A DNA stretch of 64,000 nt from Jiangella sp. DSM 45060. Its GTDB lineage: Bacteria; Actinomycetota; Actinomycetes; Jiangellales; Jiangellaceae. Below, piece by piece: positions 51,708 to 59,721 of the stretch. The stretch is taken from NCBI RefSeq assembly GCF_900105175.1, contig NZ_LT629771.1, positions 1,550,001-1,614,000 of the forward strand. Direction: 5' to 3'. Every line of letters begins with the position of its first letter. Position 1 is the stretch's first letter. The translations under genes were made by a program, and so were the position numbers. The notes under the pieces were generated by a model. That model saw only the letters and a list, made by a program, of their open reading frames with translations, was not told the DNA's origin and did not search any database.

Positions 51708-54707
51708 TTGCTTGACGACAACCCGCACGGCCGTGTCCAGCTCGACGCCACCGCGTTGACGATGCTGCGCGTGCGCCGCTTCACGACGTTCCGCATCCGC
51801 CCCGCCGTCTACCGCGACGCGATCCCCGCCGACGTGCGGGCGTGGACGGTGGACGGTGAGCCGGTGTCGTTCGCGCACGCCGTGACGCAGCCGTTCGAGC
51901 CGTTCGCCGCCGGGCAGACGTGGGGCCGGCCGTGGGACACGGTGTGGTTCGACGTCCGCGGCGAGGTGCCGGCCGGCTGGTCGCCGGACGAGGCCGAGCT
52001 GGTGGTGGACCTCGGCTTCACCGGCGAGCAGCCCGGCTTCCAGGCGGAGGGGCTGGTGTACCGGCCCGACGGCACCGTCGTGAAGGGGCTGGAGCCGCTG
52101 AACAACTGGGTCACGCTGCCCGAGCCGGGCCCGTTCCACCTGTACGTGGAGGCCGCCGCGAACCCCGTCGTGCAGGTGCCGTACGAGTACGAGCCGACGA
52201 CGCTGGGGGACAGGGCGACCGCCGGCGACGAGCACCAGTACCGGCTCGCCGAGGTGTCGGTGGCCCGTCGCGACCTCGTCGTGTGGGAGCTGCTGCAGGA
52301 CGTCGTCACGCTCGACGGGCTGGTGGACGTGCTGCCGCCGTCGGGCTCGCGGCGCGCCGAGATCGTGCACGCGCTGGAGCGCATGGTCGACGCGATGGAC
52401 CCCGACGACGTGCCGGGCACGGCCGCGCTGGGCCGCGAGATCCTGGCGCCGGTGCTGGCGAGCCGGGCGGCGGACAGCGCGCTGGTCGTGTCCGCCGTCG
52501 GGCACGCGCACATCGACTGCGCCTGGCTGTGGCCGGTCCGCGAGACCGTCCGGAAGGTCGCCCGGACCTTCGCCAACGTCCTCGACCTCGCCGAGCGGCA
52601 GCCGGAGTTCGTGTTCGCGGCGTCGTCGGCGCAGCAGTACGCCTGGCTGAAGGACAGCCAGCCGGCGCTGTTCGAGCGGGTCCGCAAGGCCGTCGCCGAC
52701 GGCGTCGTCCGCCCGGTCGGCGGCATGTGGGTGGAGTCGGACACGAACCTGCCCGGCGGCGAGGCGCTGGCGCGGCAGTTCGTGCTGGGCAAGCGGTTCT
52801 TCCTGGAGGAGTTCGGGGTCGAGAGCGACGAGGTGTGGCTGCCCGACTCGTTCGGCTACACCGCCGCGCTGCCACAGCTGGTGCGGGCGGCTGGGGCGCG
52901 CTACTTCCTCACGCAGAAGCCGTCGTGGAACGAGACCAACAAGATGCCGCACTCGAGCTTCCTCTGGGAGGGCATCGACGGCTCGCGGGTGTTCACCCAC
53001 TTCCCGCCGGCCGAGACGTACAACTCCGACCTCGGCGCGCAGGACCTCGCCCGCACCGAGCGCTCGTTCCGGCAGAAGGGCGCGGCCCGGCATGTCCTCG
53101 GGCTGTTCGGCTGGGGCGACGGCGGCGGCGGACCCACCCGCGAGATGCTGGCGGCGGCCGAGCGCAAGCGCGACCTCGACGGCTCGCCGCGGGTCCGGCT
53201 CGGCGACCCGAAGACGTTCTTCGACACGGCGTCGGCGGAGCTGGCGTCCCCGCCGGTCTGGGTCGGCGAGATGTACCTCGAGCTGCACCGCGGCACGCTG
53301 ATCTCGCAGCAGCGGGGCAAGCGCGGCAACCGGCACAGCGAGGCGCTGCTGCGCGAGGCCGAGCTGTGGGCGGCGACGGCGGCGGTGCTGCGCGGCACGC
53401 CGTACCCGTACGACGAGCTGGAGAGCGCCTGGCGCACGGTCCTGCTACAGCAGTTCCACGACATCCTGCCGGGCACGTCCATCGCGTGGGTGCACCAGGA
53501 GGCCGAGCGGCAGTACGAGCGGGTGGCCGGCGAGCTGACGGCGCTGATCGACGCGTCGCTGGCGGCGCTGGCCGGCGACGGCGACACCCCCGTCGCCGCG
53601 AACGCTGGGCCGTACGCGCAGCAGGGCGTCGCGGGGCTCGGCATCGGGCCGGCCACCCCGCCCGCCGCCGCCCGGCCGGTCCGCGAGGGCGACCGGTTCG
53701 TGCTCGAGGACGCCGCGCTGCGGGTCGAGGTCGGCGCGGACGGCACCCTCGTCTCGGTCTACGACCGCGCCGCGGACCGCGAGCTGCTGCCGCACGGTGT
53801 CGCGGGCGGCGTCCTGCAGCTGTTCCGCGACACCCCGCGCGAGTGGGACGCCTGGGACATCAACGACGAGGACAAGCGCAGCGGCCGCGACCTGCGCGAC
53901 CCGGTGTCGGCCGAGGTGGACGGCGACGCGGTGCTGGTGCGGTACGCGGTCGGCGACACCACGATCGACGTCGCGCTGCGGCTGGTGGACGGCCGCCTCG
54001 ACTACGCGTTCGACATCGACTGGCACGAGTCGCAGAAGCTGCTCAAGCTGGCCTTCCCGCTGGACCTGCGGGCCGAGCGGTCGACGTCGGAGATCCAGTT
54101 CGGCCACCTGCACCGGCCGATCCACCAGAACACCTCGTGGGACGTCGCGCGGTTCGAGACCGTGGCGCACCGCTGGATCCACGTCGGTGAGCCCGGCTAC
54201 GGCGTCGCGATCGCCAACGACGTCGTCTACGGCCACGACGTGCGCGGCGGCCAGGCGCCGAACGGCCGCCCGATGACGACGGCGCGGCTCTCGCTGCTGC
54301 GCGCGCCGCGCTACCCCGACCCGGCCGCCGACCAGGGCCGGCACGCGTTCACCGTCAGCCTCCGGCCGGGCGGGATCCCGGCCGCGATCGCCGACGGCTA
54401 CGCCCAGCAGCTGCGGCCGCGGGCCACCCGCGGCACGCCGGTAGCACCGCTGCTGGAGGTGAGCGACCCGGCGATCGTCGTCGAGTCGGTCAAGCTGGCC
54501 GAGGACCGCTCCGGCGACGTCGTCGTGCGGCTCTACGAGGCGCACGGCAACCGGTCGCGGGCGACGCTGCGCACGTCCTTCGCGTTCACCGAGGTGGTCG
54601 CGACCGACCTGCTGGAGCGCCCGGTGCCGAGCGAGGCCGTCACCGGCACCGACCTCACCCTGCGCCCGTTCGAGCTGCTGACGCTGCGCTTCCGTTTGGA
54701 AAGGTAG
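51708..54707 (+). CDS. GH38 alpha-mannosidase
   Basis: Zinc-dependent alpha-mannosidase, 999 aa, no signal peptide, so cytoplasmic. The N-terminal domain precedes the catalytic barrel: GHAHIDCAWLW supplies zinc ligands His266 and Asp or His nearby, and the nucleophile is Asp380 in WLPDSFGY. The C-terminal half is the beta-sandwich of the family. TTG at 51708 is the best start, with AGGAG about 9 bases upstream. It lies between the permeases and the GH2 gene and probably trims alpha-mannosyl ends of the imported glycan. Confidence 0.94.
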   Translation: MLDDNPHGRVQLDATALTMLRVRRFTTFRIRPAVYRDAIPADVRAWTVDGEPVSFAHAVTQPFEPFAAGQTWGRPWDTVWFDVRGEVPAGWSPDEAELVVDLGFTGEQPGFQAEGLVYRPDGTVVKGLEPLNNWVTLPEPGPFHLYVEAAANPVVQVPYEYEPTTLGDRATAGDEHQYRLAEVSVARRDLVVWELLQDVVTLDGLVDVLPPSGSRRAEIVHALERMVDAMDPDDVPGTAALGREILAPVLASRAADSALVVSAVGHAHIDCAWLWPVRETVRKVARTFANVLDLAERQPEFVFAASSAQQYAWLKDSQPALFERVRKAVADGVVRPVGGMWVESDTNLPGGEALARQFVLGKRFFLEEFGVESDEVWLPDSFGYTAALPQLVRAAGARYFLTQKPSWNETNKMPHSSFLWEGIDGSRVFTHFPPAETYNSDLGAQDLARTERSFRQKGAARHVLGLFGWGDGGGGPTREMLAAAERKRDLDGSPRVRLGDPKTFFDTASAELASPPVWVGEMYLELHRGTLISQQRGKRGNRHSEALLREAELWAATAAVLRGTPYPYDELESAWRTVLLQQFHDILPGTSIAWVHQEAERQYERVAGELTALIDASLAALAGDGDTPVAANAGPYAQQGVAGLGIGPATPPAAARPVREGDRFVLEDAALRVEVGADGTLVSVYDRAADRELLPHGVAGGVLQLFRDTPREWDAWDINDEDKRSGRDLRDPVSAEVDGDAVLVRYAVGDTTIDVALRLVDGRLDYAFDIDWHESQKLLKLAFPLDLRAERSTSEIQFGHLHRPIHQNTSWDVARFETVAHRWIHVGEPGYGVAIANDVVYGHDVRGGQAPNGRPMTTARLSLLRAPRYPDPAADQGRHAFTVSLRPGGIPAAIADGYAQQLRPRATRGTPVAPLLEVSDPAIVVESVKLAEDRSGDVVVRLYEAHGNRSRATLRTSFAFTEVVATDLLERPVPSEAVTGTDLTLRPFELLTLRFRLER

Positions 54708-54712
54708 ACCCC

Positions 54713-56527
54713 ATGCCCGACGACCAGACCACCCTGCCGCGCGAGGAGTACCCGCGCCCGCAGTTCCGCCGCGAGCGCTGGCTCAACCTCAACGGCCGCT
54801 GGGAGTTCGAGATCGACCGCGGCGACAGCGGGCTGGAGCGCGGCCTGCTCGACACGCCGCTGAGCGGCGAGATCCTGGTGCCGTTCGCCCCGGAGAGCGA
54901 CCTGTCCGGCATCGGCGACCGCGACTTCCTGCACGCCGTCTGGTACCGGCGCACCATCCGGGTGCCGGACGACTGGGCCGGCAACCGGGTGCTGCTGCAC
55001 TTCGGCGCCGTCGACCACGACGCCACCGTCTGGGTCGGCAGCGTGCAGGTGGGCCGGCACCGCGGCGGGTTCTCGAGCTTCACCCTCGACATCACCGACG
55101 CGGCGCCGCCCGGCGCCGAGGTGCCGCTCGTCGTGCGGGCCCGCGACGAGCCGCACGCGCCGCAGGCCCGCGGCAAGCAGTCCCGCGAGCACTCGCCGCG
55201 CGCGGCGCTGTACTGGCGCACCACCGGCATCTGGCAGACGGTGTGGCTGGAGCCGGTGCCGCCGGTCGCGCTACGCCGCCCGCGCGTCACCCCGAACGTC
55301 GCCGCCGGCGCGTTCGACGTCGAGGTCCCGCTGACGGCGAACCTGCCCGGCGGCGCCGTCCGCGTCACCGTCTCCGACGACGCCGGCGAGGTCGTGAGCG
55401 CCGAGGTGCGCGCCGACCTCGACCTCGCGCCGCGGCTGAGCCTGCCGCTGCCGGCCGGCCGGCAGCGGCTGTGGTCGCCGTCCGACCCGTTCCTGTACGA
55501 CCTGCGCGTCGAGCTGCGCTCGGCGGACGGTGTGGTCGACGAGCTCGCGTCGTACGCGGGGCTGCGCAGCGTGGCGATCACCGGCAAGCAGGTGCGGCTC
55601 AACGGCGAGGTGGTGTTCCAGCGGCTCGTCCTCGACCAGGGCTACTACCCGGACGGCCTGATGACCGCGCCGAGCGACGCCGACCTCGTCCGCGACATCG
55701 AGCTGTCACTGGCCGCCGGGTTCAACGGGGCGCGGCTGCACCAGAAGGTGTTCGAGGAGCGTTTCCTGTACCACGCCGACCGGCTCGGCTACCTCGTCTG
55801 GGGCGAGTTCGGCGACTGGGGCTGCAACACCGGCCAGGGCGAGACGACCAACCAGCAGCCCGACGCGTCCTACGTCCAGGAGTGGCTGGAGGTGCTGGAG
55901 CGCGACTACTCGCACCCGTCGATCATCGGCTGGTGCCCGCTGAACGAGACGTGGCAGGCCTACGGCGACCGCATCACCGCGCTCGACGACGTCACGCGGG
56001 CGATGTACCTGGCCACGAAGGCGTTCGACACGTCCCGCCCGGCGCTGGACACCTCCGGCTACGCTCACCGCGTCGCCGAGTCCGACATCTTCGACAGCCA
56101 CGACTACGAGCAGGACCCGGTCCTGTTCGCGGCCAACTACGCCCGCCTCTCCAAGGGCGACCCGTACGTCAACCGGGCCGACAGCACCGGCGAGTCGTGG
56201 TCCATCGCCTACCGGGGCCAGCCGTTCTTCGTCAGCGAGTTCGGCGGCATCTGGTGGAACCCGGCCGAGGCGAGCCGGCCGCAGTCGATGCGCGAGTCGT
56301 GGGGGTACGGCGACCGCGTGCGCGACCTCGACGAGTTCTACACCCGCTTCGAGGGGCTGGTCGGCGCGCTGCTCGACCACCCGGACATGTTCGGCTACTG
56401 CTACACCCAGCTCACCGACGTGTTCCAGGAGCAGAACGGGCTGTACGGCTTCGACCGGTCGGCGAAGTTCGACCTCGACCGCATCCGGGCCGCGCAGACC
56501 CGGCCGGCCGCGATCGAGCGGTCGTGA
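54713..56527 (+). CDS. GH2 glycoside hydrolase
   Basis: GH2 enzyme, 604 aa, about the size of beta-glucuronidases and short beta-galactosidases. A sugar-binding jelly roll (about 20-180), an immunoglobulin-like domain (about 185-285) and a TIM barrel are present. The acid/base should be Glu412 (CPLNETW) and the nucleophile Glu509 (VSEFGG). There is no signal peptide. It starts 5 bases after the mannosidase stop. Activity could be beta-mannosidase, beta-glucuronidase or beta-galactosidase; the context with GH38 and a sulfatase does not decide. Confidence 0.92.
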   Translation: MPDDQTTLPREEYPRPQFRRERWLNLNGRWEFEIDRGDSGLERGLLDTPLSGEILVPFAPESDLSGIGDRDFLHAVWYRRTIRVPDDWAGNRVLLHFGAVDHDATVWVGSVQVGRHRGGFSSFTLDITDAAPPGAEVPLVVRARDEPHAPQARGKQSREHSPRAALYWRTTGIWQTVWLEPVPPVALRRPRVTPNVAAGAFDVEVPLTANLPGGAVRVTVSDDAGEVVSAEVRADLDLAPRLSLPLPAGRQRLWSPSDPFLYDLRVELRSADGVVDELASYAGLRSVAITGKQVRLNGEVVFQRLVLDQGYYPDGLMTAPSDADLVRDIELSLAAGFNGARLHQKVFEERFLYHADRLGYLVWGEFGDWGCNTGQGETTNQQPDASYVQEWLEVLERDYSHPSIIGWCPLNETWQAYGDRITALDDVTRAMYLATKAFDTSRPALDTSGYAHRVAESDIFDSHDYEQDPVLFAANYARLSKGDPYVNRADSTGESWSIAYRGQPFFVSEFGGIWWNPAEASRPQSMRESWGYGDRVRDLDEFYTRFEGLVGALLDHPDMFGYCYTQLTDVFQEQNGLYGFDRSAKFDLDRIRAAQTRPAAIERS

Positions 56528-57819
56528 GGTCGCCGAACGTCGTCGTCATCTACGCCGACGACCTCGGGTACGGCGACCTCGGCTGCTTCGGCGCGTCCGA
56601 CCTGGACACCCCCGCGTTGGACGCGCTGTCGGCGTTGGGCGTGCGATTCGGCCAGTGGTACTCGAACTCACCGGTCTGCTCGCCGTCGCGGGCGTCGCTG
56701 CTGACCGGCCGGTACCCGGCGCGGGCGGGGGTCGAGAACATCCTGGCCGGCTCGCGCGACACCGCCGGGCTGCCGCCGCAGCCGACGCTCGCGTCGGAGC
56801 TGCGCGAGCGCGGCTACCGCACCGGGATCTTCGGCAAGTGGCACCTGGGCGTCGAGTCGTCGTACGGGCCGCTGAAGCGCGGCTTCGACACCCACTTCGG
56901 CTTCCGCGCGGGCTGCGTCGACTACTACTCGCACATCTACTACTGGGGCGGCACGAACCCCACGCACGACCTGTGGGCCGACGACGAGGAGGTGTGGTCC
57001 GACGGGGAGTACCTGACGACGCTGCTGGCGGAGCGGGCGGCGGCGTTCATCGAGTCGTGCGGCGACCAGCCGTTCCTCTGCTATGTGCCGTTCAACGCGC
57101 CGCACTACCCGATGCACGCCCCCGCCTCGTACGTCTCCTTGTTCGAGCACCTGCCGCCGGAGCGGCGGATCATGGCGGCGATGATCAAGGCCCTGGACGA
57201 CGGCGTGGCGCTGCTGCTCGAGACGCTGGACCGGCTCGGCGTGCGCGACGACACCATCGTCTTCTTCTCCTCCGACAACGGCCCGTCGACGGAGGAGCGC
57301 AACTGGCTCAACGGTGACGAGATCGCCTACCGCGGCGGCTCGGCCGGCGGCCTGCGCGGCAGCAAGGGCTCGGTCTTCGAGGGCGGTGTGCGGGTGCCGG
57401 CGCTGCTGTCATGGCCGGGCGCGGTGCCGGCCGGCGTCGAGTTCGCCGGCGTCGGGGCGATGATGGACCTCGTCCCGACCCTCCTGCACGCCGTCGACGG
57501 GTCGCCGCCGCCGTCCGGCGACCACGACGGGGTGTCGCTGCTGCCGTCGCTGACCTCGCCGTCGGTGCAGGCGGAGCCGCGCTGGATCGGCTGGGACTAC
57601 GCGACCCAGCTGGCCGCGCGGTCCGGCGACTGGAAGATCGTGCTCGGCGCCCGCGAGGCGATGGGCCCCGAGGTCGCCGCCCGGGCCGCCCTCTACGACC
57701 TCGCCGCCGACCCCGGCGAACGCCACGACCTCTCCGCCGCCGAGCCCGAGCGGTTCGGCGCGCTGCTGGCCGAGCTGCTGGCCTGGGCGGACGGCAACGC
57801 CGCGGTCAGGGGGCCGTGA
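56524..57819 (+). CDS. Sulfatase (formylglycine-dependent), last gene of the mannosidase operon
   Basis: Type I sulfatase, 431 aa, no signal peptide. The metal site is IYADDLGYGDLG, the classic active-site motif is Cys52-S-P-S-R, FGKWHLG follows, and FFSSDNGPS carries the second metal site. The GTG at 56524 overlaps the GH2 stop (GTGA). It is arylsulfatase A/N-acetylgalactosamine-sulfatase-like in layout. Its 3' end overlaps the convergent response-regulator gene by 14 bases. It probably removes sulfate from the imported mannosyl glycan. Confidence 0.93.
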   Translation: MRSPNVVVIYADDLGYGDLGCFGASDLDTPALDALSALGVRFGQWYSNSPVCSPSRASLLTGRYPARAGVENILAGSRDTAGLPPQPTLASELRERGYRTGIFGKWHLGVESSYGPLKRGFDTHFGFRAGCVDYYSHIYYWGGTNPTHDLWADDEEVWSDGEYLTTLLAERAAAFIESCGDQPFLCYVPFNAPHYPMHAPASYVSLFEHLPPERRIMAAMIKALDDGVALLLETLDRLGVRDDTIVFFSSDNGPSTEERNWLNGDEIAYRGGSAGGLRGSKGSVFEGGVRVPALLSWPGAVPAGVEFAGVGAMMDLVPTLLHAVDGSPPPSGDHDGVSLLPSLTSPSVQAEPRWIGWDYATQLAARSGDWKIVLGAREAMGPEVAARAALYDLAADPGERHDLSAAEPERFGALLAELLAWADGNAAVRGP

Positions 57820-58501
57820 CCAGACCGGTCTCGTAGGCGGTGACGACGAGCTGGGCGCGGTCGCGGGCGCCCAGCTTGAAGAACAGCCGCGAGACGTGCG
57901 TCTTGGCGGTGAGCGGCGAGAGCACGAGGTGCTCGGCGATCTCGTGGTTGGACAGGCCGCGCCCGACCAGCGCGAGGATCTCGCGCTCCCGCGGCGTGAG
58001 GCCGGCCAGCCGGCCGTCGTCCGGCTCGGCCGCGGGCGTCGGCGCCGGCGGCACGTCGGCGGGCGCGGCGGCCACGTACGCCTCGATCAGCCGCTTCGTG
58101 ACCCGCGGCGCCAGCAGCGCCTGGCCGTCGTGCACCAGGCGGACCGCCTCGACCAGCGCCTCCGGTTCGACGTCCTTGAGCAGGAACCCGGCGGCGCCGG
58201 CCCGCAGCGCGCCGAACACGTACTCGTCCAGCTCGAACGTCGTCAGCACGATGACCCGGACCCCGGACAACCGAGCGTCGGCGGTGATGCGCCCGGTGGC
58301 CTCCAGTCCGTCGACGTGCGGCATGCGGACGTCCATGAGGACGACATCGGGGACGGTCTCGACCGCCAGCCGGACCGCCTCGGCGCCGTCGACCGCCTCG
58401 CCGACCACCTCGATGTCGGGCTCGGCGTTCAGCAGCGCCCGGAACCCCGCGCGCACGAGCGTCTGGTCGTCGACCAGCAGCACCCGGATGGCGGCGGTCA
58501 C
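57806..58501 (-). CDS. NarL/LuxR-type response regulator
   Basis: Response regulator, 231 aa. The receiver domain has DD at 11-12, phosphoacceptor Asp57 (VVLMDVRMP) and Lys in FLLKD. The C-terminal LuxR helix-turn-helix contains LTPREREILALVGRGLSNHEIAEHL. A Pro/Ala linker of about 20 residues separates the domains. The GTG at 58501 overlaps the kinase stop (GTGA). It pairs with the kinase encoded just upstream; likely targets include the MMPL exporter gene nearby (inference). Confidence 0.94.
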   Translation of the reverse strand: MTAAIRVLLVDDQTLVRAGFRALLNAEPDIEVVGEAVDGAEAVRLAVETVPDVVLMDVRMPHVDGLEATGRITADARLSGVRVIVLTTFELDEYVFGALRAGAAGFLLKDVEPEALVEAVRLVHDGQALLAPRVTKRLIEAYVAAAPADVPPAPTPAAEPDDGRLAGLTPREREILALVGRGLSNHEIAEHLVLSPLTAKTHVSRLFFKLGARDRAQLVVTAYETGLVTAP

Positions 58502-59667
58502 GACGCGCCCACCGGCAGCGACGCCGCGACCCGCCAGCCGCCTTCGGCCCGCGGCCCGGCCTCGAACGACCCGCCTACGGCGGCGGCGCGCTCGCGCATG
58601 CCGCGCAGCCCGTTGCCCGAGCCGGCGCCGGCTCCGGCGTGGCCGCCGGGCGCCGGGCCGCGGCCGCGGTCGTTCTCGACCTCGATCAGCAGCAGGTCGT
58701 CGTGGTGGGCGACCCGCACGCGGGCGGTGGTCGGCCCGGCATGGCGCAGCACGTTGGTCAGTGCCTCCTGGACGATGCGGTAGCCGGTGGCGTCGATGGC
58801 GGCCGGCAGCGCGCCGATGGCGGGGTCGAGGTCGACGTCGAGGTCGACGCCGGCCGAGCCGAGGCCGTCGCGGAGGTCCTCGATGCCGGCGAGGCCCTGC
58901 GTGGGGCGGACCGGAGCGACGGCGGCCTCGGCGCCCTCCTCGCGGAGCAGGCCGAGGACGGAGCGCAGGTCGTCCAGCGACGCGCCGCTGACCCGCTTGA
59001 TCTCGCGCAGCGTCGAGCGGGCCTGCTCGGGGTCGCGGTCCAGCAGATGCGCGCCGACGCCGGCCTGGACGTTGATGGCGACCATGGCGTGCGCGACGAC
59101 GTCGTGGACGTCGCGGGCGATGCGCAGCCGCTCTTCGCCGACCCGGCGCAGCGCCTCCTCCTCGCGGGTCCGCTCGGCCGACTCGGCGCGGTCGACCAGC
59201 GCCTCGGTGTAGGCGCGGCGGTCGTGCGCGGCGACCCCGAGCGCGAGCGGGATGGCGACGAACGCGAGGTTCTTCGCGGTGTCCCACGAGACGTACCCGT
59301 GCGGGCTGTAGACCTGCAGGATCAGCACTACCAGCGGCAGCCCGAGCGCGGCGGCCACCACCGCGGCGCGCCGGCCGCGGGCCGCGGCGAGCGTGTACGC
59401 GCAGATCATGGCCGGCCCCGCGATGGTGACGTAGACGTGCGCGAAAGACAGCACCGCGAAGATCAGCAGCATCGCCACCGTGAGCGCCAGCACCGGTGCG
59501 CGGCGGCGCAGCAGGATCGGCAGCGACGCCAGCACGGCCGTGCCGGCGGACAGCGCGGTGAGCTCCGTGTCCGGCGTGCGGGCGATGTCGAGGATCATCA
59601 CCGTGGCGCACAGCACGACCGCGAGCGCGTCGACGACGCGCTCGCGGACGGTGCCGGGCCGGCTCAT
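58498..59667 (-). CDS. Sensor histidine kinase, HisKA_3 type
   Basis: Membrane kinase, 389 aa. Six or so N-terminal membrane segments (about 11-145) with little extracytoplasmic sequence are followed by the dimerisation helix with His188 in IARDVHDVVAHAMV and a HATPase domain with EALTNVLRHAG and NGLRGMRERAAAVGG. A Gly/Ala-rich loop interrupts the ATPase domain. The ATG at 59667 is used; a GTG at 59676 is possible. Such kinases sense membrane-associated signals. The MMPL gene lies upstream on the same strand. Confidence 0.92.
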   Translation of the reverse strand: MSRPGTVRERVVDALAVVLCATVMILDIARTPDTELTALSAGTAVLASLPILLRRRAPVLALTVAMLLIFAVLSFAHVYVTIAGPAMICAYTLAAARGRRAAVVAAALGLPLVVLILQVYSPHGYVSWDTAKNLAFVAIPLALGVAAHDRRAYTEALVDRAESAERTREEEALRRVGEERLRIARDVHDVVAHAMVAINVQAGVGAHLLDRDPEQARSTLREIKRVSGASLDDLRSVLGLLREEGAEAAVAPVRPTQGLAGIEDLRDGLGSAGVDLDVDLDPAIGALPAAIDATGYRIVQEALTNVLRHAGPTTARVRVAHHDDLLLIEVENDRGRGPAPGGHAGAGAGSGNGLRGMRERAAAVGGSFEAGPRAEGGWRVAASLPVGAS

Positions 59668-59721
59668 GGGGCTCACGGTAGACGGCGGGTGTGCGGCCCG
59701 TCGTCCTCCCGGGGGAGTACG

